Positions 41,753 to 51,603 of a DNA stretch of 64,000 bases are shown piece after piece. Each line of letters starts with the position of its first letter. Positions within the stretch are counted from its first letter, which is position 1. Made by a program: the position numbers and the translations under genes. Under the pieces are notes generated by a model that was given only the letters and a program-made list of their open reading frames with translations, was not told where the DNA came from and searched no databases. Source of the stretch: Rhynchopus sp. YZ270_cl-10 (taxonomy: Eukaryota > Euglenozoa > Diplonemea > Diplonemida > Diplonemidae); assembly GCA_964035575.1 (NCBI GenBank), contig OZ037904.1, positions 1 to 64,000 on the forward strand, in the 5' to 3' direction.

Positions 41753-41864
41753 CACGGATTCTGCCAGATGTGGCCAGATCTGGAAACCAGATTTCCACAT
41801 CTGGAAAACGAGCCAGATCTGGGAAATTGGCCCCCAAATCTGGCCAGATCTGGCAGTATCCGTG
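41753..41864. mobile_element. Foldback element with CACGGAT ends and CCAGATCTGG palindromes
   Basis: Left CACGGATTCTGCCAGAT, right the complement of CACGGATACTGCCAGAT. About 30-bp arms are rich in the palindrome CCAGATCTGG, and the centre holds more of the same word. It shares CACGG termini with 46579-47458 and 51604-51769. Confidence 0.7.
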
Positions 41865-42329
41865 GATTTTGCATTTTTTTTTTTTTTTTAATTGTGCTGA
41901 CAAATCACTTTACACCAGCTGGGGTAAGGATGCGTCCTCAAAAATGCCAGACAAAATGCCATTTTCGTTTTCTTTTCTTTTTGTTTGAATGAACTCAGGA
42001 ATATTTTTGGGTGGTACCGTACGCATAATGTACCACCCCTGATATGTCTGTGTGTATATGTGAAAAAAGAATGGGGAGCGGGGGTGGGGTTTGTGAGGAC
42101 ATTATTATGCTCTTGAAGCAGCAGTTGATACAATGATAAGCCTAATACAAAAACAGGGGTTTCCCCCCGTCCTCTTTTGCTTTGGGAAAATGAGTCATTT
42201 TTTTTGTCCGAACTATCAAAAAAAAAAAAGGAAAATTCGTGCAAAATTGCAGGGTTTTTTTCACTTTGCAATTCGCCCCTTTCCAGCATACAAACGTTTT
42301 TTTTTTCCGGACATAAAAAAATGTAGAAC

Positions 42330-42376
42330 AGTTTACCAGAGTGAATTCTAAGCCTCACTGTGCTTAGCTTCACATT
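42330..42376 (+). other. H1 hairpin motif, copy 7
   Basis: GTTTACCAGAGTGAATT lead; stem CTAAGC/GCTTAG with loop CTCACTGT, plus outer GTGAA/TTCAC pairing. A weaker copy 6 lies at 41693-41724. Confidence 0.6.
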
Positions 42377-43297
42377 GAAATAAACATTTCATGTTGGATC
42401 ACATTTCCGCAGCAAACAGGCATAAACCAGCGCAAAACTTCACAGAGAGGTGGGGGGTTTGGTTTTATGTGGATTGGGATGTGTGTACAAAACAATAACT
42501 TATTTAAAAAAACGTGTGGATAGTGCAAACAAACACCTCTGTACATGCGTCTTCGTCCACACGTACACGTTTTTTTGTTTGTTTTTTTCTTTTTCTTTTT
42601 CCAAAAATAAAATTCCAACCAATAAACACGAAAGCGCGTCCAACGCAATGCACACTGCATTCATTTCCTTCCTTTTGTGGCTCGTGGTTGACCCATCTCC
42701 TTAGCCTTCTATCATCCCACCAAACACACCTTTGTGTCAAAGAGGGAATGAGAGTCGAGGAGAAACAACATAAACCACAAAAAGAACAGGGAATACCGTA
42801 TTCGTACAAAAAAAATATCTTATCGACCGTACTGTTCGACCTTTTCAGGATTTTTTTTTCTGGAAAGTTCAAACCCTTTTTACGGTCAATAATTTTTTTT
42901 TTGTACAAATTTTTGGTAAAGAATATGACCAACTCACCCGGCACTATAATAACAGTTTCACAAAGGGTCAATCTTTGCTTTGTGGAACCACCCTCAAAAA
43001 AAGCATTGGACACAAAAAAGCAAAATATTGGAAGGAAAAAAAGGGGGGGACACGCTTTACACTCCTTTTTCACAAAGGGCGAAATAAAGGGGATTGGTAG
43101 CTTTGTGTTTTGGCTCAGTCACCTTTTGGAGGTCGTCCCCTCTTTTTTTTAAAAACCTAAAAAGAAATGGGGAGAAAAAAAGAGAGCAGGGAGGGGGAGA
43201 GTGAGAGAATGGTGTGGTTGTCAAAGGAGAGTGTGGCTGGAGTAGTCGACAAACCCAAAGAATGAATTTTGCGCTTTTTTTTTTGTAACAATTGGAA
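42377..43297. other. Gene-free region with H4 and foldback copies
   Basis: Minus ORFs of up to 189 aa have no family signature. Contains an H4 motif (42518-42553) and the foldback element at 42800-42910. Confidence 0.5.
42800..42910. mobile_element. Short foldback element, ATTCGTACAAAA ends, copy 1
   Basis: Left ATTCGTACAAAAAAAATATC, right the diverged complement ending TTTTGTACAAAT. The centre has two GTTCGACC/GTTCAAACC words and the CTTTTCAGGATTTTTTT block that is shared with 46380-46475. Confidence 0.65.
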
Positions 43298-43350
43298 TTT
43301 TGAAAACTTGGTTTGAATTAGTGTAGCCACCCTAGAGCGTGCTCCACTGA
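43298..43350 (+). other. H2 motif copy
   Basis: TTTTGAAAACTTGGTTTGAA then TTAGTGTAGCCACCC, TAGAGCGTGCTCCACT. Outer arms AGTG/CACT pair. Over 45 positions it is almost identical to 44440-44491 and 56077-56127. Confidence 0.7.
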
Positions 43351-43670
43351 ATAAGAATTTGTTTTTTTTTTGTAACAACACCCAATGGATACGAGACAAT
43401 ACTCCATAAAAAAAAATGCCCCCACTCTCCACACACTACTATCCTCACTCCTGCAAAATAAAGGGAGGAAACGAAAAAAAAAAGGTAAACGAGCATGAGG
43501 GGGGTTTTTATGTTTGGGAGGGCTGGGAATGTATTGTGTGGGTTTTTGAAAAATTGTTTGGGTTGCCACGTTCCGAAGGCAATTATACTGAAACGATATA
43601 CCGTACCGGTACAGGTAGCATATACTGACCGTATGCCAGTATATGTCACCGTACCCGGTAACATAATAAT

Positions 43671-43760
43671 ATACTGACCGTAAAAATGTTTGACCTTTTC
43701 CGTGTTTTTTTTTTTGAGGAGTTTGGCCTTTTTTATGGTAAATATGTTATCACTACGGTA
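43671..43760. mobile_element. Short foldback element, copy 2 (diverged)
   Basis: CGTAAAAATGTTTGACCTTT core and GGCCTTTTTTATGG end match the inner part of 46380-46475; the outer ATTCGTAC ends are missing. The upstream flank (43580-43670) carries ATATACTGACCGTA and TACCGGTA palindromic words. Confidence 0.55.
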
Positions 43761-43793
43761 AACGCATCCTAAATATTTAATTTTTTTTTTTTT

Positions 43794-43867
43794 GATAAAA
43801 TTGTTTGGAGTAGTGTTTAGTTGCCTCGGGTTGTGTTTGCCACAGTTTGTGCAATCTCCACTTTCCA
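43794..43867 (+). other. H3 motif copy
   Basis: GATAAAATTGTTTGGAGTAG, then TTGCCTCGGGTTGTG, TGCCACAGTTTGTGCAATC and TCCACT. Related copies at 45127-45178 (shorter) and 47625-47694. The TAGTGTAG...CTCCACT frame is shared with H2. Confidence 0.65.
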
Positions 43868-44289
43868 AAAGTTCGTTTTTTTTTTGTGCGAGCAGATGTC
43901 TTGAACGAACGGGAAGGGGTAGTGGGGGAAGGGGGGGATAAGAGAGCAAGGGAGAGGGTCCCGCTGGATATGTTTTTTTTTTTGCTTTTTTTTAAGAAAA
44001 TCTTTTGACATTTTTTGCGGTAGATTTTTGTTGTTTCAGTTGAAATATGGCCGTACACAGGCCTAGAGGGGGATGGTGTTGTTGTTGTTTTATTTTATTT
44101 TGACAAAATTACAAATTCATATACTTTCAAATAAAATTTGAAAGCATTAGGACTTGACAAAATTAACAATGTACATACAATACATGAGGTACTTTTTTTG
44201 GGGGGGGAAATAGGGGGGAAAAGGGGGGGTTTCATTCAATACCTTACGCGAAAAAAGAAGGGGGGGAAAAGTGAGTGCATTGTGTCATA

Positions 44290-44333
44290 CTGTGGGTGTT
44301 ATAACGTTATCGATAACGTTATAACACCCACAG
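44290..44333. repeat. Perfect 44-bp palindrome
   Basis: The centre is ATC|GAT. The 22-base half runs from CTGTGGGTGT through TATAACGTTATC and its exact complement follows without any spacer. It stands alone, not in an array. Confidence 0.95.
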
Positions 44334-44439
44334 GATGTTGTGTATTATGCAATTCCTCTCTGTTGCTCTGCTGAGGCAGTGTTGGCTGCGTGCCTGGTTT
44401 TCCTTCGGTTTTTTCGCCTTGAAAAGGTATTGTTTCCCT

Positions 44440-44491
44440 TTTTGAAAACTTGGTTTGTATTAGTGTAGCCACCCTAGAGTGTGCTCCACTA
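44440..44491 (+). other. H2 motif copy
   Basis: TTTTGAAAACTTGGTTTGTA, TTAGTGTAGCCACCC, TAGAGTGTGCTCCACT. This is the cleanest H2 member. Confidence 0.7.
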
Positions 44492-45126
44492 TACTCCCTT
44501 TTTTTTGTGAAATGACATTTTTGCAAAGGAAAAAAGGGTCCTTTGAGGAAATCGGTGGTGAGGAACGTGTTTCGTAAAGGGAGAGGAGCACATCTACACG
44601 GGGCCTGTGAAAACACAAACAGAGAGGTTGTTTTTGAAAGGAGATTTCTTTTTGTATTTTTTTTTCGAAAAAAATAAAATAAAATAAAATGCTCGTTTCA
44701 AATTCCTCTGTTGACACAAAACACAGGGGGTGTTATCCAGAAAAATATTCGGTTACTCCCAAACCCCAAATAGAGTGTCGTTTCCTTTACGAAGAAATAA
44801 AAGAATCGTTCGCCCTGGGCGGCAACAACAACGCCCTGAAGGTAGGGAGAAAAATATTTTTTTTGGGGTAAAAACAACACAACTGATGAAATGAACCCTT
44901 TCAAGTGGTGCACACATACAATGGTTAAACCCGTTTGAATCGGTTGCAGAGAAAAAAATGAGCAACAAATCAGGGAAAAAAGCACAGCCGTTTCTTTTTT
45001 TCTCGGAACAAAAAAAAAAGAATCTTGACAAAATGGAAAAAGAATAGAATTATTTTTGTAACGAATACCTAAGTCTTGCTTGGTCCCTTTGAATACTTTT
45101 CCTTGTTGGACGGTTTTTTGTTTTTT

Positions 45127-45178
45127 TTGATAAATTGTTGTAGTGTAGTTGCCACAGTTTGTGCAAATCTCCACTGTA
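45127..45178 (+). other. H3 motif, short copy
   Basis: TGATAAATTGTTGTAGTGTA then GTTGCCACAGTTTGTGC and CTCCACTGT. It lacks the CTCGGG(T/C)TGTG segment present in the other two copies. Confidence 0.6.
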
Positions 45179-45370
45179 TTTTTTGATGATTCTGCTTTTA
45201 GTGCAGCTACCATTTTCCTTGTCAGACTGCCACTATTTTTTTACAGTAGAAAACATCAAAAATAAGGTTCGGAAATAAAGAAAATTGTCAGCTTCTTCAA
45301 ATTGTTGGCTTTGTTTTCCTGACGTATGAATCTGCAATATTTTTCCAAAGGTCCAACATTTCTTTAACCC

Positions 45371-45443
45371 TGATTGGTGTTCCGGAGGGAGCCTATATTG
45401 ACAGGTCCTTGACAGGTCCTTGATGGTTGTTCCGTAACACCAC
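45371..45443 (+). other. H5 motif, copy 1
   Basis: TTGGTGTTCCGGAGGGAGCC, TATTGACAGGTCCTTGACAGG, then CCGTAACACCA. Outer arms GGTGTT/AACACC pair; inside, TTGACAGGTC is directly repeated. Copies at 49131-49187, 50421-50481 and 55744-55866 use GGTGCT/AGCACC arms instead. Confidence 0.65.
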
Positions 45444-45720
45444 TGTGGAAGAGGTAACAAATAAAAAGAAACAAAGAGATCTCGCAAAAAATATAAGAGA
45501 TGGGGTATTCAAAAACCCATGAAAAAAAAACACATACAAAACAATGGTCGAAGTGAGATTTTGATAACCACCCAATACACCCCTCTCCCTCTGCAAAAAA
45601 GTTGACGTAACTCATATGACCTTCACGAAAACATGTGGACATTATCATTTCAACATTTCTTTTGTGTCAAAAAAAATATTGTCAAAAATGTGAACAATGT
45701 TTTGGAGAAAAAGAGAGAAA

Positions 45721-45761
45721 CGTTTTATGAGATGAACTTCTCTCGTACTTAGTCTTAGTAG
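45721..45761 (+). other. H1 hairpin motif, copy 8
   Basis: CGTTTTATGAGATGAAC lead; loop CTCTCGTACTTAG with a weak stem. The tail CTTAGTAG breaks the usual CAACC. Confidence 0.45.
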
Positions 45762-46170
45762 ATTACTTTGTCAGATTGGTGAAGATTGGTGAAAATTTGT
45801 ATTTTCCGATACCCCGGAAACACACCATTTGAGGTAGAATATTCCTAATTGTATGGCGCCATTCGAGTACCCATTTTTGGGGTACTTGGGGTCTAAAGGG
45901 TTAATATTTTTGAACATTGGTTATTCGTCAATCTTTTTTGTTGTATTTTTCTCTCATGCTTAGTACACCATACGTTAGGAGAGAGAGGCGGGGGTGAGAT
46001 GATGATGAGCTTTCAAAGACGTGGGGCTGAATCTCCAGGATGCAGCCACAAAACACGCCACACTCCTTTTTTTTTAGGAAAAAAATATTTTTTTAAAAAA
46101 TGTTGAAATAATAAAAAGAGAGATGGAAGCTTCAAATGGACAAACGGATAAATAACTGCAAAAAAAAAAA

Positions 46171-46209
46171 TGTTGGTAAAGATGAACGTCACTCTGTTTA
46201 GTGTCATCA
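46171..46209 (+). other. H1 hairpin motif, copy 9
   Basis: GTTGGTAAAGATGAAC lead; stem GTCACT/AGTGTC-type (CACT/AGTG) with loop CTGTTT, then ATC. The stem sequence differs from the CTAAGC type but still pairs. Confidence 0.6.
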
Positions 46210-46379
46210 GAAAAAAGGGTGTGGAAAAAAAAAGAGAGAGACAAACTACAGCTCTCAGCCACGCTTAAAAAGTCACCTTGAAAAGAGAAGGAAAAAAAAA
46301 ATCATATTTAACGCAGTACACTTTCTCAAAATGCAATTTGTAAAGAGGGAGATAAAACCAACACTCTCCCATAATCGTA

Positions 46380-46475
46380 ATTCGTACAAAAAAAATATCG
46401 TAAAAATGTTCGACCTTTTCAGGATTTTTCTGGAAAGTTCGACCTTTTTTACGATATTTTTTTTTTTGTACGAAT
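46380..46475. mobile_element. Short foldback element, ATTCGTAC ends, copy 3 (best preserved)
   Basis: About 30-bp inverted arms begin ATTCGTACAAAAAAAA and continue TATCGTAAAAA. The centre has two direct GTTCGACCTTTT words around CAGGATTTTTCTG. At 96 bp it is almost a complete hairpin. Confidence 0.8.
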
Positions 46476-46578
46476 ACAGCACTTCCCCTGCGAGGTGGCT
46501 CTTCTCCTTTCACAAAGATTTTGAACATTTTATTTTTTGTGATAGCCTTTTTCTGAGTTTTGAGTTTTCAGCGTTTTA

Positions 46579-47458
46579 CACGGTTCGGAAAAGTACTTTT
46601 TTAAAAAGTGATATTTTTTGGTCAAAAAAAGTACTTTTTCACTTTTCGAAAAAAAAAGTACTTTTTTTTTTTTCATCAAAATTGTACAGGAAAAAAAAAA
46701 GTACTTGAAAAAATAAAAAGTACTTTTTATTTTTCCATCAAAAATTGTACGGATGGTGCTTCCCGGGGGGTGTGCATTTCACAAATTTTCACAAAATGTG
46801 ACAAGTTTTCACAAATTTTCACAACACGAAAACTGCTACAAAATTGTGAAGGCTGGCGAAAAGTGGTGAAAAATTGTGAAAAAATGTGAAAAGTTGTGAA
46901 TAGTTGTGAAAAGTTGTGAATTGATTTTTTTTTTGTGTGTGCTTTTTTTTTTGGGCGGGTGGTGACCCACCCATTGAGGGGCACGCTGGCTATTCACAAG
47001 ATAGAACGTGATGTGGTGTACCAGTGTACCTGTGTACTGTGTGATGTGCGGAAATGACGAGAACTTGTCCATTTCGGCAAATTGACCCCACCACTGGCCG
47101 GACGGATTCCGGAAATGCAAATGCCGGCGTTTAAAAGCTTCACCAACGAGAGAAAAAAGGGTAGTGAAAAGTTGTGAAAAGTTGTGAATTGAATTGAAAA
47201 TTTGTGAAATGCATACCCCCCGGGAAGCACCAACGGAGAGAAAAAATAAAAAGTACTTTTTTTTTTTCTGTACAAAAAATTTAGAACACTGGAAAAAAAA
47301 AAGTACTTTTCATTTTTTTTCTCCGTACAATTTTTTGACGGGAAAAAAAAAAGTACTTTTTTTTTTTTCCTCCGTACAATTTTTGCACAGAAAAAAAAAA
47401 GTACTTTTTTTTTTTGGAAAGTACTTTACTTTTGGGCAAAGTACTTTTCCGATCCGTG
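46579..47458. mobile_element. Long foldback element with CACGG(T/A)TCGGAAAAGTAC ends
   Basis: Inverted arms are about 220-280 bp: left 46579-46800, right about 47180-47458. Both run CACGG, repeated GTACTTTTTT modules with TTGTACGGA words, then GGTGCTTCCCGGGGGGT and a TTTCACAAATTTTCAC tract. The left arm is followed by a GTGAAAA-rich tract. Flanks carry an exact GTTTTA on both sides (46573-46578 and 47459-47464), a likely 6-bp target duplication. The centre (about 46950-47150) is unique and non-coding. The element could only move with a transposase supplied in trans. Confidence 0.8.
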
Positions 47459-47624
47459 GTTTTAAAAAAAGGGGTGTAGGGGGGATAGGGAATAAATATG
47501 CTTGGTCCCAACCACATGGACCCATCACATCGTGTTGGTAAAGAAAAAACCCCCCTTCTCTCAAGAAGGAGGTTTGACCTTGAGACCCACCTGATTTTGA
47601 CCTATGTTTGCCTTCGTGTTTTTT

Positions 47625-47694
47625 TGATAAATTGTTTGGAGTAGTGTAGTTGCCTCGGGCTGTGTTGCCACAGTTTTTGCAATCCTCCACTGTC
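47625..47694 (+). other. H3 motif copy
   Basis: TGATAAATTGTTTGGAGTAG, TTGCCTCGGGCTGTG, TTGCCACAGTTTTTGCAATC, CTCCACTG. Nearly identical to 43794-43867. Confidence 0.65.
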
Positions 47695-47816
47695 AAATTC
47701 ACCATTTTTTTTTTCCGGTGTTAAAACAGTTTTTTGCTGTATTGTTTTGCCGGAAGTTGCTGCTGCTTCAATTGGTATTCCTGCTGCGGAATCTGCATCT
47801 ACTACTGCCTACAACG

Positions 47817-47876
47817 CCTCTTCGTACTAACTCCTCTTCGTACTAACTCCTCTTCGTACTAACTCCTCTTCGTACT
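47817..47876 (+). repeat. 16-bp tandem repeat (CTCTTCGTACTAACTC), about 3.5 units
   Basis: Exact units just left of a hAT-like element, with no coding function seen. Confidence 0.9.
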
Positions 47877-47919
47877 GTTGTTGTTGCAGTTGCATTTGCC
47901 GTTCCTGGCCAAATCAAGG

Positions 47920-48526
47920 CAGAGTGTTTTCCACGGTGGTTTTGGGTGGCATGACATGCCACCCAAGATTTTTGGGGTGGTTTTTGGGTGGCATATATGC
48001 CACCCAAGATTTTCTTCTTTTTTTTTTTGAGTATTGTATGACCTGTGACCCCACCATGGAGAGCACGTGGCTCGCTGAGTTGCTCGAATTGCCTGCAGCT
48101 ACCCAACAAACACCATCACCGTCTCAGCTTCCTTCACGAGCCGTTCAGCCTCCGCCACCTTCACAAGCCAAAGTAAATAGGGCAAAAGTAGCGTACCGTG
48201 CGCCTGCGGCGCTCTTGCTGTCTTCATAAAGACAAAATCACATTGCCAAAATTGTGAATAGTGCAATTTTTTCCGCCTGCGGCGCCTACCTCCCTCCCCT
48301 CTCCTTCCTGTGATTGACAGGGAGTCGCGCGCGCGACGACTGCTAGGGCTCGAAGAAAGCTCGGGGGGGCCAAATTTTGAGACCAAAAACCAAGCGGAAG
48401 CCCTGTTCGGGTAAATCATGTACAGTGTTTAGGAGGGGGCCTTCCGCGCGGGAGAATTTTTTTTTGGCCTAAAAAAAAAAATATGCCACCCAAAAAAAAA
48501 AATGTCAGATCCTGGAAAACACCCTG
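47920..48526. mobile_element. hAT-like non-autonomous element with CAG(A/G)GTGTTTTCCA ends
   Basis: Left CAGAGTGTTTTCCACGG, right (inward) CAGGGTGTTTTCCAGG. Sub-terminal GGGTGGCAT words are inverted on both sides. A 5-bp CAAGG flanks both ends, shorter than the 8 bp usual for hAT. The inside contains GCCTGCGGCGCC words and a plus frame ending in a Pro/Ser/Gln-rich stretch with no family signature; it may be captured host sequence. Confidence 0.65.
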
Positions 48527-48529
48527 CAA

Positions 48530-49130
48530 GGTGAAAAAAAAAAAAAAAAAGTGGGAAAAAAATGGTAAATTTTTTTTTCTCATCAAAAAAGGGGAGAGAG
48601 AGAGAGAGAGATGTTGTCCTGAAAGGAAATCAAATCACCCCTAAGATTGTTTCATATACATTCTTTTTCTAATGAAAAGAAGGTACAGAGGGTGCTAAAG
48701 AAGTACCCTTGCTCCACCCCTAAGAAAAATGTCTCAAGGTATGTTGTGTTTTTGGTGACGGGGAAATGGCATAAGTCAAACGAAAAAAAAACAAATGAGG
48801 GGAGAAAGGGGTGAGGAGATGAGGGAACCTACTATTCGGGAACAGATGGGGGGGAAAAAATGCAACCTACTCCCAACCGTTCAAAGGTGTGGGGGTGGAT
48901 TGATCGTTCCCTTCAAGTAGAGTGTCCCCCATCACCCTCACCCTGAAAGGGAAAAAAATTAAAAAAATAAACTGCAAAACAGTTCAAAAAAAAAAAAAAA
49001 TCAAAAAAAAAAAACACCTCATCGGAACACCGACGGAAGTATTGACAAAAAAAAAGGGGAGAGAAAAAATTTTTTTGGGGTTGTTTTCCTCAACGAAGAG
49101 GTAGTTTCTTTTTTTTTTTTTTTTTTTGAC
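48530..49130. other. Gene-free spacer
   Basis: A runs, a (GA)n tract near 48595-48612 and purine-rich text. Nothing recognised. Confidence 0.5.
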
Positions 49131-49187
49131 TGGTGCTCCAGGGGGGGCCGATATTGACAGGTCGCTGACAGGTCGTTGCCATGGTCA
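49131..49187 (+). other. H5 motif, copy 2
   Basis: TGGTGCTCCAGGGGGGGCC then GATATTGACAGGTCGCTGAC and AGGTCGTTG. The right arm is lost; the direct TGACAGGTCG repeat is intact. Confidence 0.6.
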
Positions 49188-49269
49188 TTTTTTAACGGCC
49201 CTTAGCGATTTTTTGGTGGGGCACACACACAGACACACAGTGGCCATACGGACCCTCAGGGTACACGAA

Positions 49270-49745
49270 GTAACGGGTGGTACATGTGGTATTACATGTA
49301 ACTTTTGTTACATGTGGTACAGGTGGCGAAATCAGGTAGTGGTACAATTTTTTGGGGGTGGTTCTGGGCAGCTTTCGGCGGTGATTTCTGGTAAGACCTA
49401 AAAAATCCTCAAAAATCGTTGTGAAAATTATGGTGGGTGGGTTTTTTACACATCGACACATGTAACATGATCACATGTACTAATACATGTAACTGTTACA
49501 TTACATGTGAAGTTACATGTCATTTACGTGTAACGGTTTTTCACATGTAACATTCCATGTAATGTAACTTACTTCACCGCCGTGTGCTCCCCAAACCCCG
49601 GGGTACCCCGCGCGGACCCTACACGACGGTGAAGTAAATGACATGTGCCACCTAAAAATGACATGTACTTAACAGGTCATTTCACCTGTGGCACATGTCA
49701 CTTCACATGTCAAATGACAGGTGGCTAACATGTGAAAAAAGTTAC
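49270..49745. repeat. ACATGT-rich cluster with an inverted repeat
   Basis: About 14 copies of the palindromic hexamer ACATGT lie in under 500 bp, usually as TTACATGT(A/G) or GACATGT. Near the middle a pair TTACTTCACCGCCGTGT / ACACGACGGTGAAGTAA faces inward across a GC-rich 35-bp loop (CCCGGGGTACCCCGCG). No gene seen. Confidence 0.85.
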
Positions 49746-50067
49746 ACGTAAATCACAATGTAAGGGGACAATGGGATATACTCCGGACATGGATACCCAC
49801 ACAGAATACACGGTTACCCAGACATCTGTCAGGCAATCACTGATTCACTTCACACAGGTCGGGCAGGCGCTGCCTGCCCATCCTGTTGTTCCTGTCTGCT
49901 ATCGATTCCAGGTTCAGAACGTTCAGACGTTTAGTCAAAATGCTTTGAGTGACTGCTTCGGCAACGTGTCGAAATCAGCAGCGTCACACAGCCCTGAGTC
50001 CCTCAAAGCTGGAGGTGATTTCTACTACCACAGCTGGTCTGTGAACACATTCACAGACCAGCTGTGA
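49732..50067 (+). CDS. Possible 111-aa ORF, unrecognised
   Basis: It runs from MKKVTRKSQC to a stop inside a perfect hairpin, with residues such as YRFQVQNVQTFSQNALSDC in normal-looking composition, unlike the Lys/Phe-rich shadows nearby. There is no family match, no promoter and no splice evidence. The 5' part overlaps the ACATGT cluster. It could be a fragment of a gene carried by a repeat, or chance. Confidence 0.2.
   Translation: MKKVTRKSQCKGTMGYTPDMDTHTEYTVTQTSVRQSLIHFTQVGQALPAHPVVPVCYRFQVQNVQTFSQNALSDCFGNVSKSAASHSPESLKAGGDFYYHSWSVNTFTDQL
50029..50066. repeat. Perfect 17-bp stem hairpin with CACA loop
   Basis: CACAGCTGGTCTGTGAA, CACA, TTCACAGACCAGCTGTG. It lies 80 bp before the GTACCTGT array and ends the ORF at 49732. 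It is much longer than a histone-type 6-bp stem, so not that element. Confidence 0.95.
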
Positions 50068-50145
50068 AGCGGCAAAGAGTCGTTCAAGCTGGGATGCACA
50101 AGATAGAACGTGTGGATTTTGCACTTTTGACCACCACAGATTATG

Positions 50146-50391
50146 TACCTGTGTACCTGTGTACCTGTGTACCTGTGTACCTGTGTACCTGTGTACCTGT
50201 GTACCTGTGTACCTGTGTACCTGTGTACCTGTGTACCTGTGTACCTGTGTACCTGTGTACCTGTGTACCTGTGTACCTGTGTACCTGTGTACCTGTGTAC
50301 CTGTGTACCTGTGTACCTGTGTACCTGTGTACCTGTGTACCTGTGTACCTGTGTACCTGTGTACCTGTGTACCTGTGTACCTGTGTACCTG
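50146..50391 (+). repeat. 8-bp array (GTACCTGT)n, about 31 copies
   Basis: Perfect units. The left flank GCACTTTTGACCACCACA is shared with the 18-21-kb satellite, so the array probably grew from satellite-derived sequence. A single GTGTACCTGTGTAC also occurs in the foldback element near 47024. ORFs across it are artefacts. Confidence 0.95.
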
Positions 50392-50420
50392 AAAATGGCT
50401 AAGTACTATTAAAAAATGAC

Positions 50421-50481
50421 CCACCCCCCCCGATATTGACAGGTCGCTGACAGGTCGTTGACTCATTTCCTATAGCACCAT
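50421..50481 (+). other. H5 motif, copy 3
   Basis: CCCCCGATATTGACAGGTCG, CTGACAGGTCGTTGAC, TATAGCACCA. The left GGTGCT arm is absent; the right AGCACC arm is kept. Confidence 0.6.
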
Positions 50482-50489
50482 TGACCCTT

Positions 50490-51290
50490 TTTTTTTTTTT
50501 TTTGGTTTATTTTTGTGAATAAATACTGCAAAGGAGGGGGGAGTAATATGCGATATCTCTCACAAAAGCAGGGACAAAAAAAAATTGATTTTTTTTTTGC
50601 TTTTTGTTGACTACTATAACAAGATAGCAGCCACGATTTTTTTTCCTTCACAGAATCCTGAAAAGAGGGACAAAAAAAAATGCGAAAAGAGCTGAGCCAC
50701 CTTTGTGTCCAGATTTAAAATATATTTTTCAAAAGAGAAAATTTATACGAGAGAGAAAAGGAAATAAAACGAAAAATAAAGAGAGCTTTGAAAAAAGTGC
50801 GAACGCCATCGACAGACGCAGGCGAGAATAAAAAAAACAAGTAATTGCTATCGGAAAAAAAACGGGGTGTGATGTGGAACTCCATCCTGTAGAAATAATC
50901 TACAACACGCCCAGCATTCTGCTCTTCTGCAGGTATGCTAACGCTCTTCGTACGCTGCCAGACCCACTGGGACGCCTGCATCTGAAACGTTCAAGAAGGG
51001 GGGGCTGTCCTCTTCATCCAGCACCATCTGCTCGATAGCGTTGTTGGACGTCGGCTCGGCAGGCTCGGCGTGTTCGAAAATTGCGCGGAGTTTTCCACAG
51101 CACACCCGTTTTTCCTTAGCAATTAGTTGTTCTTGTTGTTATTGTTATTTTCAACCACCTTCCTTCAACCCTTGTAGGGATCAGTTGTTATATTTTTCGC
51201 GAAAACATGAAATTATACATTTCAAGAGAACAAATTAAAAAGGGTACTTATTTGCATTTTTGGGATCCGCCCGTGCAGTGGTGGGGTCAA
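50490..51290. other. Gene-free spacer
   Basis: Contains an H4 motif at 50796-50826. ORFs of 62-88 aa show no family signature. Confidence 0.45.
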
Positions 51291-51293
51291 TCT

Positions 51294-51501
51294 CGAAAAT
51301 TGGACAATTTTTTGGCCACTTAAATTTTGAGAAATATGAGCCCGGTTACTTATACGTGGGGCCCATTTTTGGCTAAAATTTTCCTCAAAATCTGGTTTTG
51401 TAAAATTGACCCTTTACTCCCCCCCCACATCGATTTCAATACTATACCTTACTTCACCTACGGTTGCCCTTACAGGGGGGTGAAGGAAGGTAAGTTGAAA
51501 A
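51294..51501 (+). repeat. 208-bp dispersed repeat, copy B
   Basis: Matches 8624-8831 with about two differences although the copies lie 42.7 kb apart and in the same orientation. Upstream it meets a phrase, CGTGCAGTGGTGGGGTCAAT, resembling the 348-bp satellite. Confidence 0.9.
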
Positions 51502-51603
51502 GAACGAAAGAGAGAATACTATAACCCCCTTCAATATGGATGAGGCCTCCCTCATTATCTCTCTGGTCTCCAATTTGTGGTCCACGTTTCCCCTCCCCCC
51601 CAT

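Noticed and set aside
47924-48229. A 101-aa plus ORF inside the hAT-like element as a gene
   Set aside because: The first half is translated TIR-proximal repeat; the rest is Pro/Ser/Gln-rich without a family match or splice evidence.
18495-50066. Perfect hairpins as histone mRNA 3' stem-loops
   Set aside because: Stems are 12 or 17 bp, not 6, loops are 3 or 4 nt without the family sequence, and no histone ORF is adjacent.
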